Positions 1-8,212 of a stretch of 64,000 bases of DNA are shown piece by piece. The translations under genes and the position numbers were made by a program. The stretch covers positions 26,169 to 90,168 of the IMG/VR virus record IMGVR_UViG_3300021600_000005, one strand, 5' to 3'. Source of the stretch: a virus. The notes below the pieces were generated by a model. The model had not been told where the DNA came from and ran no database searches. It was given only the letters and a program-made list of their open reading frames with translations. Every line of letters begins with the position of its first letter. The stretch's first letter is position 1.

Positions 1-7
1 ACCAGTA

Positions 8-241
8 ATGATAATCCTATGGTGGTTCAAAGTAGGTAGAAAAATAATTAAAACTTTTTCAGGGATGAAAAATGTTTTAAATCAAAAACCTAATATTGAG
101 ACCCCCCCAATTCATAATATAACAACGGAGCAAAAAATTGAACCTCCGTTAAAAAATCAACAACCACCTATGCCGGATATTGCTCAACTTATGGGGATGG
201 TGGACCAGTTTGGAAAAATGTTTGGAAACAATAGGAAATAA
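8..241 (+). CDS. Hypothetical protein, possibly 5'-truncated by the window edge
   Basis: A 77-residue reading frame with a hydrophobic/basic start and a Pro-rich middle (PPLKNQQPPMP), ending in a Met/Gly-rich tail (LMGMVDQFGKMFGNNRK). The frame is open to the left edge, so the real start may lie outside the window. The next gene starts one base after its stop, suggesting co-transcription. I do not recognise a family. Confidence 0.55.
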   Translation: MIILWWFKVGRKIIKTFSGMKNVLNQKPNIETPPIHNITTEQKIEPPLKNQQPPMPDIAQLMGMVDQFGKMFGNNRK

Positions 242-242
242 T

Positions 243-470
243 ATGGAAATAATGATTTTAAAAAAAGAATATGAATGGGTTTTAAAAATATTAAACTCTT
301 CTATTAATTTATATCAAATAAAAACATCTGAAAATTTATTTAATGCGTTTATTAATAAATGGGATGATGAAATATCTGATGAAAAAAAAATAACTTTATT
401 TTATGAATTTAAAAAAAATAAGTTATCAAAATGTGATGAAATTGGTTTTTCAACCTTTAAAATTTATTAA
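243..470 (+). CDS. Small hypothetical protein
   Basis: A 75-residue Lys/Asn-rich protein. I chose the ATG at 243, two bases after the preceding stop, rather than an in-frame TTG at 180 that would overlap the upstream gene by 60 bases. It ends convergently against the minus-strand gene at 467-775, overlapping its stop by four bases. No family, signal peptide or membrane segment is apparent. Confidence 0.6.
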   Translation: MEIMILKKEYEWVLKILNSSINLYQIKTSENLFNAFINKWDDEISDEKKITLFYEFKKNKLSKCDEIGFSTFKIY

Positions 471-775
471 GGATAATTATTCATATGTAGGTATATAGTT
501 GAGGTAGTTATATAACCCTTCAAATTTAATGTTTCCTCCACCCAGTCTTTTGTAATCGACTGAAGTTCTTTATATTCAAGTGAAAACATGGATTCTAAAA
601 ATGACCAAATTGTATCATAATCAAAATAAAATTGTTTATTTATCCTATCTATCTGAGCAAGTCTTTTTTTATTTTTAACATAATAAGAACCAATAATTTC
701 AACATCAGAAAACATATCGTTTAACCAATCCTTAACCAATCTTGCCCTTTGCGTTTTTGTTATGTTAATTTTCAT
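467..775 (-). CDS. Five-member small-protein family, copy 1
   Basis: A 102-residue protein beginning MKINITKTQRARLVKDW, a start almost identical in the copies at 816-1121, 13763, 14115 and 14452. The middle holds a conserved FDYDTIWSFLES block and an ETLNLKG block; the last 10-15 residues differ in every copy. The element ATAAATA (781-787, i.e. TATTTAT on the coding strand) lies five bases upstream of the ATG, as for many late-type genes here. Function unknown. The basic amphipathic N-terminus could be a leader or a nucleic-acid contact; that is only inference. Confidence 0.8.
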   Translation of the reverse strand: MKINITKTQRARLVKDWLNDMFSDVEIIGSYYVKNKKRLAQIDRINKQFYFDYDTIWSFLESMFSLEYKELQSITKDWVEETLNLKGYITTSTIYLHMNNYP

Positions 776-815
776 TTAATATAAATACTTTAAAATTTAA
801 CGACTCTTTCACCGA

Positions 816-1121
816 TTATGTCCTCCATATAGTAGTATTGGGATTATAAGTAGTTTTATGGCCCTTCAAATTTAATGTTTCTTCCACCCAGTCTTCTGTA
901 ATAGCTTGCAGTTCCCTATATTCAAGTGAAAACACGGATTCTAAAAATAACCAAATTGTATTATAATCAAACCAAAACTCCTTATTTTTTTTATCATGGA
1001 AACCAATGTTTTTTTTATTTTTAACATAATAAGACCCAAGTATTTCAGCATCAGAAAACATATCGTTTAACCAATCCTTAACCAATCTTGCCCTTTGTGT
1101 TTTTGTTATGTTAATTTTCAT
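816..1121 (-). CDS. Five-member small-protein family, copy 2
   Basis: A 101-residue paralog of the protein at 467-775, sharing the first 24 residues almost exactly plus the FDYNTIW and ETLNLKG blocks, with a different C-terminal tail (HKTTYNPNTTIWRT). Downstream of its stop, before copy 1, the DNA again resembles the ETLNLKG coding segment (VEESLNFK in translation), a duplication seen behind the plus-strand copies too. It lies just downstream of the endolysin on the same strand (7 bases), so may share its late transcript. Confidence 0.8.
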   Translation of the reverse strand: MKINITKTQRARLVKDWLNDMFSDAEILGSYYVKNKKNIGFHDKKNKEFWFDYNTIWLFLESVFSLEYRELQAITEDWVEETLNLKGHKTTYNPNTTIWRT

Positions 1122-1128
1122 TTTCTTA

Positions 1129-1950
1129 TTAAGAAAGTGATGAATATATTTTTTTAAATTCTTTCAATCTATGGTCTAAACCTATTGTTCCACCATTTAC
1201 TCGTTTTGTTACAGCGATTACTGTAGAATCGTCAGAGCCTTTATCACAAATAGACCAAAGTTTATTAGAGTCAAAGAAAAACGCAGCTGACGCTAACGGA
1301 TATTTAGTTGCAACTAATTCTGGATTTTTCATAATATCGTCATCAACAGTTTTATCAAATTTTGAATAATTATCTTTACCGGTTAATTGAATATATCCTC
1401 TGCCGCAAAATAAATAACCTTCTTTAGTTAATTCATTACCATTACCCATTCTATTTCCATAAACAAGGGAGGCGATTTTTTCTGGATTACGAGCGTATGA
1501 TTCACTTAAATTACCCGGAAAATATTTAGGGAATATTTTTTTAAGTCCATCAGAGCTGTAATTTAAATTTTCTTTAACCGCTTTAAATCCTCCAGATTCA
1601 TGACTACATTGAGCCAAAAAATGAGACAATCTTAAATTGTTTGTAATATTAAATTTAATAGCCGTTTCAGGTATTTGAGAAATTACCAAATCTGGAATTA
1701 GGCCTTTTAATTTATCTAGTTTTAACCCTTCTACTTTTGGAGTAGATACAGTTTCATTTATGGGTGATAAATTAATTCCCATTTTTTCCAAAGTTGATTG
1801 ACCGGCAATCCCGTCTGAAATTAAACCGTTTTTAGTTTGCCATTCTTTTAATGTTTTTTCTGTGTTAGGGCCAAAGACACCATCAAGTGTTAACCCTAAT
1901 TTTGATTGAAGTTGTTTAACAATTTCACCATTTGAACCTAATTTTACCAT
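1129..1950 (-). CDS. Endolysin: peptidoglycan-binding domain plus GH19 chitinase/lysozyme domain
   Basis: A 273-residue protein. Residues about 1-60 form a PG_binding_1 domain (VKQLQSKLGLTLDGVFGPNT; FGPNTEKTLKEWQ). Residues about 80-270 are a GH19-type glycosidase: FLAQCSHESGGF carries the expected catalytic Glu, and GRGYIQLTGKDNY is the family signature. It should cleave the glycan strand of peptidoglycan at lysis. The late-like element ATAAATAT (1966-1973) sits 15 bases upstream. No signal peptide is visible, so release would need a holin; the divergent membrane peptide at 2096 is a candidate partner. Confident on family, moderate on lysis role versus virion-associated enzyme. Confidence 0.9.
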   Translation of the reverse strand: MVKLGSNGEIVKQLQSKLGLTLDGVFGPNTEKTLKEWQTKNGLISDGIAGQSTLEKMGINLSPINETVSTPKVEGLKLDKLKGLIPDLVISQIPETAIKFNITNNLRLSHFLAQCSHESGGFKAVKENLNYSSDGLKKIFPKYFPGNLSESYARNPEKIASLVYGNRMGNGNELTKEGYLFCGRGYIQLTGKDNYSKFDKTVDDDIMKNPELVATKYPLASAAFFFDSNKLWSICDKGSDDSTVIAVTKRVNGGTIGLDHRLKEFKKIYSSLS

Positions 1951-2095
1951 AAATAATTTTTATTAATAAATATCCAAATAATTTTTTTATGGTATTTAAT
2001 AAATTTTATAAAATTTTATGATTGTTTAATGTAATTTAAAATATTTATATGTAAATACTATAATTAAAAATTAATAAGAACTAAACACTAAAAAT

Positions 2096-2350
2096 ATGGA
2101 CGCACAAACTATAGTTATTATTACCGCTTTAATAGGAATTCTTAAAGGAAAGGATGTGTGGGAGTATTTTAAATTTAGAATTGAAAATAAAAGTAAAGGT
2201 AACGATAAAATTATTGACATTTATGAAAAAAGAATTTTATCTCTTGAATCAGAAATAAAAGAATTAAGGGATAAACAAGATGAATTACTTAAAAGAATGG
2301 AAAGTAAAATATTAAAAAGCCGAGGAACTAAAAAAGAGGTTTTAGGGTAA
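2096..2350 (+). CDS. Small membrane/coiled-coil protein (holin or spanin candidate)
   Basis: An 84-residue protein with an N-terminal hydrophobic stretch (TIVIITALIGILKG) and then a charged heptad-like region (YEKRILSLESEIKELRDKQ) predicted to be a coiled coil. It diverges from the endolysin, with ATATTTATA at 2041-2049 in the shared intergenic region. Small phage lysis proteins often look like this, but there is no specific family motif, so the lysis role is inferred from position. Confidence 0.65.
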   Translation: MDAQTIVIITALIGILKGKDVWEYFKFRIENKSKGNDKIIDIYEKRILSLESEIKELRDKQDELLKRMESKILKSRGTKKEVLG

Positions 2351-2382
2351 TTTATTTGTCTTTGTCAAATGAATCATTGTCT

Positions 2383-2931
2383 TTATAATCCGGAATCAGC
2401 AATAGGGATGCCATTGCTAACGACATCGAAAACCGAAACAACCTGCACCCGACCAAAGTAAGTTTTAGGCTGCCACACCAATACATCAGACAAAAGAAAC
2501 TTCTCTTGTGCCTTTTTGTATGTTCCAGATGGATTTGCAGGGATAAACCAATGCTGAAAAATAATCCTTTTACTTGCTACTCTTGAAAGTTCAGTTAGTA
2601 AATCGTGATTCCATTGAAACTTTCCGTTGTATGGTGGGTCGCAAATAACCGTTTCAAATTCGTTATCCTTTACAAAGTCTTTCATATTTGAAGCATCGCA
2701 AATTATATCAGGTTTATTTTCAGCATCAGCATCTAATCGAACATCTCCAAGCATTGATTTACCACTACAAACGTGCAATGTTCTACCGATGAACAATCCT
2801 TGCAAAACATCTTCAATGCTATCGTTCCAAAGTTTCTTTTTAACTCTGTAAATGTGGCTCGTTCCTGCCAACGGCACACTTCCTTTTGTCTTGTCAATAG
2901 CAGGTTGATTTTTGTAAGTTACATTTCCCAT
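2383..2931 (-). CDS. Class I SAM-dependent methyltransferase (DNA methylase-like)
   Basis: A 182-residue protein with a SAM-binding-like segment (LHVCSGKSMLGDVRLD) and a catalytic DPPY motif (VICDPPYNGKFQ), as in N6-adenine/N4-cytosine DNA methylases, though only the compact catalytic core is present and no target-recognition domain is visible. Base composition and codon use are clearly richer in G+C than in the neighbours, and neither the TATTTAT nor the TAnnTTTG element is seen upstream. With the unusual flank at 2941-3095 this suggests recent acquisition. Likely role: DNA modification, perhaps anti-restriction. Substrate not determinable. Confidence 0.75.
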   Translation of the reverse strand: MGNVTYKNQPAIDKTKGSVPLAGTSHIYRVKKKLWNDSIEDVLQGLFIGRTLHVCSGKSMLGDVRLDADAENKPDIICDASNMKDFVKDNEFETVICDPPYNGKFQWNHDLLTELSRVASKRIIFQHWFIPANPSGTYKKAQEKFLLSDVLVWQPKTYFGRVQVVSVFDVVSNGIPIADSGL

Positions 2932-2940
2932 ATTTATTAT

Positions 2941-3095
2941 TTATTTAAGTTTTCGTTTCAAAATCCGCAACGGCATATAACAGCGGTTTTGTGCTATTTG
3001 CCCCATCAACATTTGTGGTAACTTGAAACTTTGTGCAAGGGGCAAACAGACACAAAGTCAGTACGGTCATAATTATAGTTAATATTATTGTCACA
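2941..3095. other. Non-coding, GC-richer segment with overlapping inverted repeats
   Basis: This gap upstream of the methyltransferase has no open frame of note. It contains the inverted repeat TTTGCCCC/GGGGCAAA (about 2998-3048) and, overlapping it, ACTTTGTG/CACAAAGT. The first part (GGCATATAACAGCGG) resembles, from memory, repeats found between orphan genes in Bacteroidota genomes, some of which are integron attC-like. The composition matches the methyltransferase, not the phage. See findings. Confidence 0.45.
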
Positions 3096-3099
3096 ACTT

Positions 3100-3351
3100 T
3101 TATTTTTTTATTATTGGATTAATTATTATCACTTCTGATTCGGTTTCAATTATTACTCTTGCCCCACAAGATAGTATTGGTTTAGCATCACACCCCTCAC
3201 CACCATATATTATTTTACTCGGACCTAAAATTTCAACTTCATTACAATAAGTATTTTTTTTACCTTGTTTAACTGTAATCACAGGTAAATCAGTTCCTTT
3301 AGTTTTGTTAGAACGAATATTATGTTGGTTAACATGTATTCTTGTTTTCAT
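3100..3351 (-). CDS. Small hypothetical protein
   Basis: An 83-residue protein with a basic N-terminal third (MKTRIHVNQHNIRSNK) and a beta-rich C-terminal part (ARVIIETESEVIIINPI), two bases downstream of the thymidylate synthase stop and on the same strand, so probably the last gene of that operon. Three Cys residues lie in the middle. Family not recognised. Confidence 0.65.
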   Translation of the reverse strand: MKTRIHVNQHNIRSNKTKGTDLPVITVKQGKKNTYCNEVEILGPSKIIYGGEGCDAKPILSCGARVIIETESEVIIINPIIKK

Positions 3352-3354
3352 AAC

Positions 3355-4572
3355 TTAATTACTTAAAGGGGCTTTAATTGTTGGGTGTGATTGATAGTTT
3401 ATAAGTTTGAAGTTATCATAAACATATTCATCAAACTTTAAATCAGGATTAGTGACCATAACTAAGGTTGGTAACTTAAATGATTCTCTACTGATTTGTT
3501 CTTTAGCTTGCTCAATATGATTGAGATACAAGTGAGTATCACCTAAGTTTCCAATTAGCTCATCAGGAACCATATTAACTTCTTTAGCAATAATTTCTAA
3601 TAACAATCCATAACTTGCAATGTTAAATGGTAAACCTAAGAATGTATCTACTGAACGTTGATTCCACATTAAAGAGATTGCTCTGGTTGGAATGTTATAA
3701 TCATCAAATAAACTATTCCACCCATTTTCATCCGTTGGGAAAACATCCTTAATCCAAGATGATTTGTCGTAAATGTTTTTACGTTCTTGTGAACTCAACT
3801 CTTTTGTATAAACTTGAAATCCATAATGACAAGGTGGAAGAGTCATTTGGTCTAATTCTCCAACATTCCAGCTTGAAACCATTAATCGTCTTGAGTCTGG
3901 ATTTGTTTTAAGGTCGTTGATTAGATTTGCGATTTGGTCTATTGAATTATTTTGGTGCGTTACTTTAACATCATATTTACTATAATCTCCACCATCACGA
4001 ATTAAGTCCATAACTTTAACTTTGTCAGAACTTTTTACATTTTCTAAATCATAATTTATTACGTTTTTTTTACCCCAACTTCTCCATTGCTTACCATAAA
4101 TTGGACCTAACTCACCCCACTTATTTTCCCATTCTTTATCTGTTTTAATTTTATTGACAAAATCTTCTTTACTATATGGAATCTTAACTTCAGGACTATT
4201 AACATATCTCTTATAAGCATCGCCGTCCCAAATATGACAATCATTATCAACTAAATACTTAATATTAGTATCTCCTTTTAAAAACCATAACAATTCAGTT
4301 ACAATAGTTTTAAATGCCATCTTCTTAGTTGTAAGCAATGGAAATCCTTCACTCATCTTATGACGTATCTGTCTTCCAAAGATACTGATTGTTCCAGTCC
4401 CTGTTCTGTCCGACTTGGTTACTCCATTATCTAAGATGTCTTGGAGTAGGTCTGTGTATTGTTTATCTAATTTATTCATAACTTTTTCTTTTTGTGCGTA
4501 AGATAATACAGATGGCATACCACTATAATGACACCACAACTCACCTAAATTATCTTCATTATCTTCTTTCAT
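3355..4572 (-). CDS. thyA: Thymidylate synthase
   Basis: Methylates dUMP to dTMP with methylene-tetrahydrofolate. Visible family motifs: SDRTGTGTISIFG near the start, RRLMVSSWNV, the active-site segment LPPCHYGFQVY with the catalytic Cys, FLGLPFNIASYG, and GDTHLYLNH. I place the start at 4572, where ATGA overlaps the stop of the upstream gene. A later ATG at 4479 (MNKLDKQY) would remove a 31-residue N-terminal extension and match the usual family start. Even then the protein (374 residues) exceeds the usual 260-290, with an insertion around the middle (near KSSDKVKVMDLIRDGG). Phage-encoded nucleotide metabolism is typical of T4-like phages. Confidence 0.95.
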   Translation of the reverse strand: MKEDNEDNLGELWCHYSGMPSVLSYAQKEKVMNKLDKQYTDLLQDILDNGVTKSDRTGTGTISIFGRQIRHKMSEGFPLLTTKKMAFKTIVTELLWFLKGDTNIKYLVDNDCHIWDGDAYKRYVNSPEVKIPYSKEDFVNKIKTDKEWENKWGELGPIYGKQWRSWGKKNVINYDLENVKSSDKVKVMDLIRDGGDYSKYDVKVTHQNNSIDQIANLINDLKTNPDSRRLMVSSWNVGELDQMTLPPCHYGFQVYTKELSSQERKNIYDKSSWIKDVFPTDENGWNSLFDDYNIPTRAISLMWNQRSVDTFLGLPFNIASYGLLLEIIAKEVNMVPDELIGNLGDTHLYLNHIEQAKEQISRESFKLPTLVMVTNPDLKFDEYVYDNFKLINYQSHPTIKAPLSN

Positions 4573-4916
4573 TTTACAAACAATTGAATTCCTAGTATGG
4601 TAAGGGCTAATATTAAACAAATAATTGTTTTTGTATTAAAAGGTTCATTAAAAAGATACCAACTAAAGTAAGTAAATACTATTGCTCCTAATGAAAATCC
4701 TATTAATCTTGATGGCCACATTTGACCTTCATATGCAATTACCATATTCTTTACTGAATACATAAAAAACATTGATGCCGGTATACCCATTAAAACAACC
4801 AACCAGTAATTGTTTTTAAACCAATCATACTTCATTTGTCCCTGTAATTGAAAGAAAGTTACGATTTGAGCAAGAATGCCAAACACAATACCGATTATAA
4901 GTTTTCCTACGTTCAT
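4569..4916 (-). CDS. Four-helix membrane protein
   Basis: A 115-residue protein with about four hydrophobic segments: LIIGIVFGILAQIVTFF, WLVVLMGIPASMFFMYSV, LIGFSLGAIVFTYFSW and IICLILALTILGIQLFV. The layout resembles small drug/metabolite-type transporters, but no diagnostic motif is seen. Its stop overlaps the likely thyA start by four bases (ATGA), implying translational coupling. Confidence 0.7.
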   Translation of the reverse strand: MNVGKLIIGIVFGILAQIVTFFQLQGQMKYDWFKNNYWLVVLMGIPASMFFMYSVKNMVIAYEGQMWPSRLIGFSLGAIVFTYFSWYLFNEPFNTKTIICLILALTILGIQLFVK

Positions 4917-4940
4917 TTTATTTTAATAACTTTCTATTAT

Positions 4941-5576
4941 TTAATCCCACCACCACGACATACGTTCATTTAAAATTTTAAACAAAAGACTATGAGCTTT
5001 TTGTTGGTTATAATGACCGATATTCATAGCGATTCTTTGTTTTATTTCAACTGTGTTTTCTTCTTCTCCTATTTTAATATTAAAAATTTGAAGTTTTTTG
5101 TTGGATAAAACTTTTTTATATGAAAGTGGGTACTTTTTAAAATACGAATCAAAGTCTTCGTGTATTATCTTTATGTCTAATGTTTTATTTTCAGTATCTC
5201 CAGGAATATCTAAAAAATTATATTCGGTTTTTTCATAGTCTGAGTATTCAATTGAATAGAAATCTTCTTGTACTCGTTGAATAAGATTCAAACATAAAGT
5301 CATATCTCGATTGTCTCGTTCAACTTCACTATGTCTATTAGACGTAACAATATATTTACGTTGTAGTTCAATCTTACGTTTTAACACTTCAAAAATATAA
5401 TTACTATCCCAATGTCTATCATTAAAAATAACTGAAAACCAATCAATAAGATTTTTTACACCTCTTAAAAATTCTAAAAACCATACCGGTAAATAATTTT
5501 TCCAGGAGTTTCTATCCCAAGCGCTATCTTTCGGCATTGGAAGTTTTTTGATTATTTTGTTATTATAAATGTCCAT
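4941..5576 (-). CDS. Hypothetical protein, Trp-rich
   Basis: A 211-residue soluble protein, rich in aromatic residues (YLPVWFLEFLRG; C-terminal RMSWWWD). No recognised catalytic motif. It is the first gene behind a clear Bacteroidota-type promoter at 5597-5627 and heads the transcript running into the membrane protein and thyA, so it is probably early. Proteins of this general look occur in many T4-like phages, but I cannot assign a function. Confidence 0.7.
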   Translation of the reverse strand: MDIYNNKIIKKLPMPKDSAWDRNSWKNYLPVWFLEFLRGVKNLIDWFSVIFNDRHWDSNYIFEVLKRKIELQRKYIVTSNRHSEVERDNRDMTLCLNLIQRVQEDFYSIEYSDYEKTEYNFLDIPGDTENKTLDIKIIHEDFDSYFKKYPLSYKKVLSNKKLQIFNIKIGEEENTVEIKQRIAMNIGHYNQQKAHSLLFKILNERMSWWWD

Positions 5577-5596
5577 TTTTTACGTTAAATATTTTA

Positions 5597-5627
5597 TAAA
5601 GATATGTAAAAAATATTAATAATCAAA
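5597..5627 (-). promoter_or_regulatory. Bacteroidota-type promoter
   Basis: Read on the minus strand: TTTG (5627-5624), 19-base spacer, TATCTTTA (5604-5597), one base off TAnnTTTG. It sits about 20 bases upstream of the 5576 start codon and would drive the 4941-5576, membrane protein and thyA transcript. Confidence 0.65.
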
Positions 5628-5632
5628 TAAAA

Positions 5633-6994
5633 TCATTTTTTTAAAAACACATTCAAATCTTCAGGAGTCCCCAGTCCCCACATTTTTTCAATATCAAAAG
5701 TTCTAATTTTTTTACAATCTTTAATTGCTTGGTTAAAAACGGGACAAATATAAAATTCATCATTCACTCTGATATTTTTCTTAATCATTTCTTCTGAGTA
5801 TTTTACATAGTCAGAACCTTTTTTCCAAAAATAAATTCCAGCGGTTGCAATATTTGATATTGGGTTTTTTTCTGCAACCTCTGTTACATAACCATTGTCA
5901 TCAATTTTAGCAAATGACCATTTTGGATGAGTGGAACGGAATGTAACAATACCTCCATCAGAATTTGTTTCCATCATTTTGTACATAAATTCATTTGAAT
6001 CCCATTCAATAAATTGGTCAGAATTCGCAATTAAAAGCGGATTTTCATTATTAATATAATCTTTGGTTAATAAAGTTGTGCAAGCGGCTCCTTCAGTTAA
6101 TTTATCTACCTCAACAATTTTACAATTAGGTGAAATTAATTTTAATAACGCGTCTAAGTTATATTTTTCCCTATGTGATTTTTGAACAATATAAATAAAA
6201 TTGGCATTAATATTAAGATTTTCGGTTACTACTTTAATCATTGGTTCTCCGTTAATTTCAATTAATGGTTTTGGAAAAGAATATCCGGCTTTTTCAAATC
6301 TTGAACCGGCTCCCGCCATCGGAATTAAAACGTTTAATTTATTGTCAGACCATTTTGGGATTATCATAATTTTGTTTTTGTTTAATTTATTTTTTATTTT
6401 TTCAATTGTTAAATCTGAAGGATTGTTAACCCTTAAAACATTTGCGTTACTTCTACCGGCAGCTAAAAGCCCTGGAGGGGAATCCTCAACAATTAAAGTT
6501 TCTTCAGGTAAAACTCCCATTGTACTCATGGTTTTCCAATACATTTCAGGATGAGGTTTACTATTTTTAACGTCTTCATTTGAAATAATTAAATCCATGT
6601 ATTCAATAATACCAATTTTTGATAACATAACCAACACAGACCTTCTAATTGAATTTGAAGCGCATGATAATCGATATCCCATTTTTCTTAATTCTTTGAA
6701 CAATTCAATCATTTTAATGTTTGGTTGTAATTCGGAAATTAAGTTAATTGTTAAATTTTGTTTTTGATTCCAAATATCATCATATGTATTTGGATTTAGA
6801 CCTTTATTAACTGTTAGTAATTCTAATTTTTGATAGGTTTTTAAACCGTCATATATTGATAAATGTTCTGTTTCGGATATAACATATTTTTCAGTATTGC
6901 AAACTTCTCTCAAAGATTGGTTTAATGTTTGAAAATGTATTTGTTTAGCGTCAACTAAAACCCCATCTAAATCAAATATTATTAATTTAATCAT
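5633..6994 (-). CDS. Fusion of HAD phosphatase and sugar-phosphate nucleotidyltransferase
   Basis: A 453-residue two-domain protein. Residues about 1-210 are a HAD hydrolase of the phosphoglycolate-phosphatase/beta-phosphoglucomutase type: IFDLDGVLVD (nucleophile Asp), SCASNS, KPHPEMY, VEDSPPGLLAA. Residues about 220-453 are an NTP-transferase: NVLIPMAGAGSRF, FPKPLIEINGEPMI, NSDQFIEW, WGLGTPEDLNVF. It probably dephosphorylates and activates a sugar or polyol phosphate. It overlaps the next gene by eight bases and starts a cluster of sugar/glycan genes reaching to 9908. The exact substrate cannot be read from sequence. Confidence 0.85.
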   Translation of the reverse strand: MIKLIIFDLDGVLVDAKQIHFQTLNQSLREVCNTEKYVISETEHLSIYDGLKTYQKLELLTVNKGLNPNTYDDIWNQKQNLTINLISELQPNIKMIELFKELRKMGYRLSCASNSIRRSVLVMLSKIGIIEYMDLIISNEDVKNSKPHPEMYWKTMSTMGVLPEETLIVEDSPPGLLAAGRSNANVLRVNNPSDLTIEKIKNKLNKNKIMIIPKWSDNKLNVLIPMAGAGSRFEKAGYSFPKPLIEINGEPMIKVVTENLNINANFIYIVQKSHREKYNLDALLKLISPNCKIVEVDKLTEGAACTTLLTKDYINNENPLLIANSDQFIEWDSNEFMYKMMETNSDGGIVTFRSTHPKWSFAKIDDNGYVTEVAEKNPISNIATAGIYFWKKGSDYVKYSEEMIKKNIRVNDEFYICPVFNQAIKDCKKIRTFDIEKMWGLGTPEDLNVFLKK

Positions 6995-7421
6995 TTTTAT
7001 ATCTTTTAATAAAATCTGAGCAAATACCTTCGCATTTGTTCACATTTTCATTGTATAATTCTGGTTTGACAGCAATGCTACCAATAATTGGTTGAGTCCC
7101 AGGATAAGCCCATATGTAATTTTTAGAAGTTAATGTTACAGTATCTTCTTCATGCCAAAAATAATGTATATCATATTTTTTCATTTCCACTAACGCGTCC
7201 AAATTTTTGGCGTGGCACCATAATTTTTTATTCATCAAAAACTTATAATCCACATCATATTTTGCTTCATCATGTCCTAACATAAATTTTCCATTAATAT
7301 ACCAAACATCAATTTCAACATCGTAACCTAACTTAATTGCCGATTCAATATATGTAGGGGTATTTTCAAGTTCATGAAATTCACCATCAATATTTCCTCT
7401 GTGAGATATTAGTATTGTCAT
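6987..7421 (-). CDS. Glycerophosphodiester phosphodiesterase-like protein (short)
   Basis: A 144-residue protein starting TILISHRGNIDG with later VEIDVWYINGKFMLGHDE. The HRG...ExD...GHDE arrangement is that of the GDPD/PI-PLC TIM-barrel superfamily. It is much shorter than a full barrel (usually about 250), so it may be a minimal relative. It overlaps both neighbours by four to eight bases in the glycan cluster. A role on a phosphodiester-linked sugar or polyol is inferred from motif and context. Confidence 0.7.
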   Translation of the reverse strand: MTILISHRGNIDGEFHELENTPTYIESAIKLGYDVEIDVWYINGKFMLGHDEAKYDVDYKFLMNKKLWCHAKNLDALVEMKKYDIHYFWHEEDTVTLTSKNYIWAYPGTQPIIGSIAVKPELYNENVNKCEGICSDFIKRYKND

Positions 7422-8191
7422 ATTTTTGTTGGTATGTTTACATCAATATTTGGGGTTTTCCAAGGACTATCCCTTACATTTAACCTACGTAATAATCCCC
7501 AAGTAGCATATTCTAAACCATACGCATAAAGTTTAGTTTTTAACCCTAATTCTTCAGTTCTATATTTCCAAATAGCGTGGCAAGAGGTTATATTTGTTTC
7601 ATCCATTCCGTGATTTTTAATAAATTTAAAATAATCGTTTTCTAAATTAAAATAACTATCAAGTTTATCGTAAATTAATCCAATATTTTTCATGTTTTCA
7701 TAACCAGAAATAAACCATCCATCATTAAATCCCCACCCTTCGTCTAAAAGATGCCAATGACTAACGTAAAAATTTTCAGGGGATAACAAACTAAAATCAA
7801 TCTTCTCATAAAAAACAGTATCAAATCTTGAAATTAATACCATATCATATGAATCATCAATCAATTCCATTGTTTTTTTAAGTGAATAAAATCTTGAATA
7901 ATTGTTATTTAAATAATTTTTGGTATTCCAAGGACCATCCGGTACAAAATTGTAATCTTTGTACGGATGGTCAAACAATCTTTGTTTTTCAAGAATAAAT
8001 TTTTTTGGGTTAACTGTGCTAATTAATCTTTCGCTTTCTTGTGTAGAATCGTCCCATCCATGAAAAAATATGTCCGTATTTTCTGTAATTACATTTTTTT
8101 TTAAATAATCAAAAGGGATTTTAAATCCTTGTATTTCATCTCGACTATTTTTGCCTGTAAATTTACCGTAGAAACATAAAGCAATTTTCAT
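7418..8191 (-). CDS. Glycosyltransferase-like protein
   Basis: A 257-residue protein with an N-terminal Rossmann-like strand (KIALCFYGKF), ISRFDTVFYE in the middle (a DxD-like position), and several Trp/His-rich loops (SHWHLLDEGWGF). Similar proteins occur in capsule and LPS loci as putative glycosyltransferases; I assign it so by fold impression and by its place between sugar-activation genes. No membrane segment. Its stop overlaps the GDPD-like start. Confidence 0.6.
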   Translation of the reverse strand: MKIALCFYGKFTGKNSRDEIQGFKIPFDYLKKNVITENTDIFFHGWDDSTQESERLISTVNPKKFILEKQRLFDHPYKDYNFVPDGPWNTKNYLNNNYSRFYSLKKTMELIDDSYDMVLISRFDTVFYEKIDFSLLSPENFYVSHWHLLDEGWGFNDGWFISGYENMKNIGLIYDKLDSYFNLENDYFKFIKNHGMDETNITSCHAIWKYRTEELGLKTKLYAYGLEYATWGLLRRLNVRDSPWKTPNIDVNIPTKI

Positions 8192-8212
8192 ATATAAACA
8201 ATTTAATATAAA

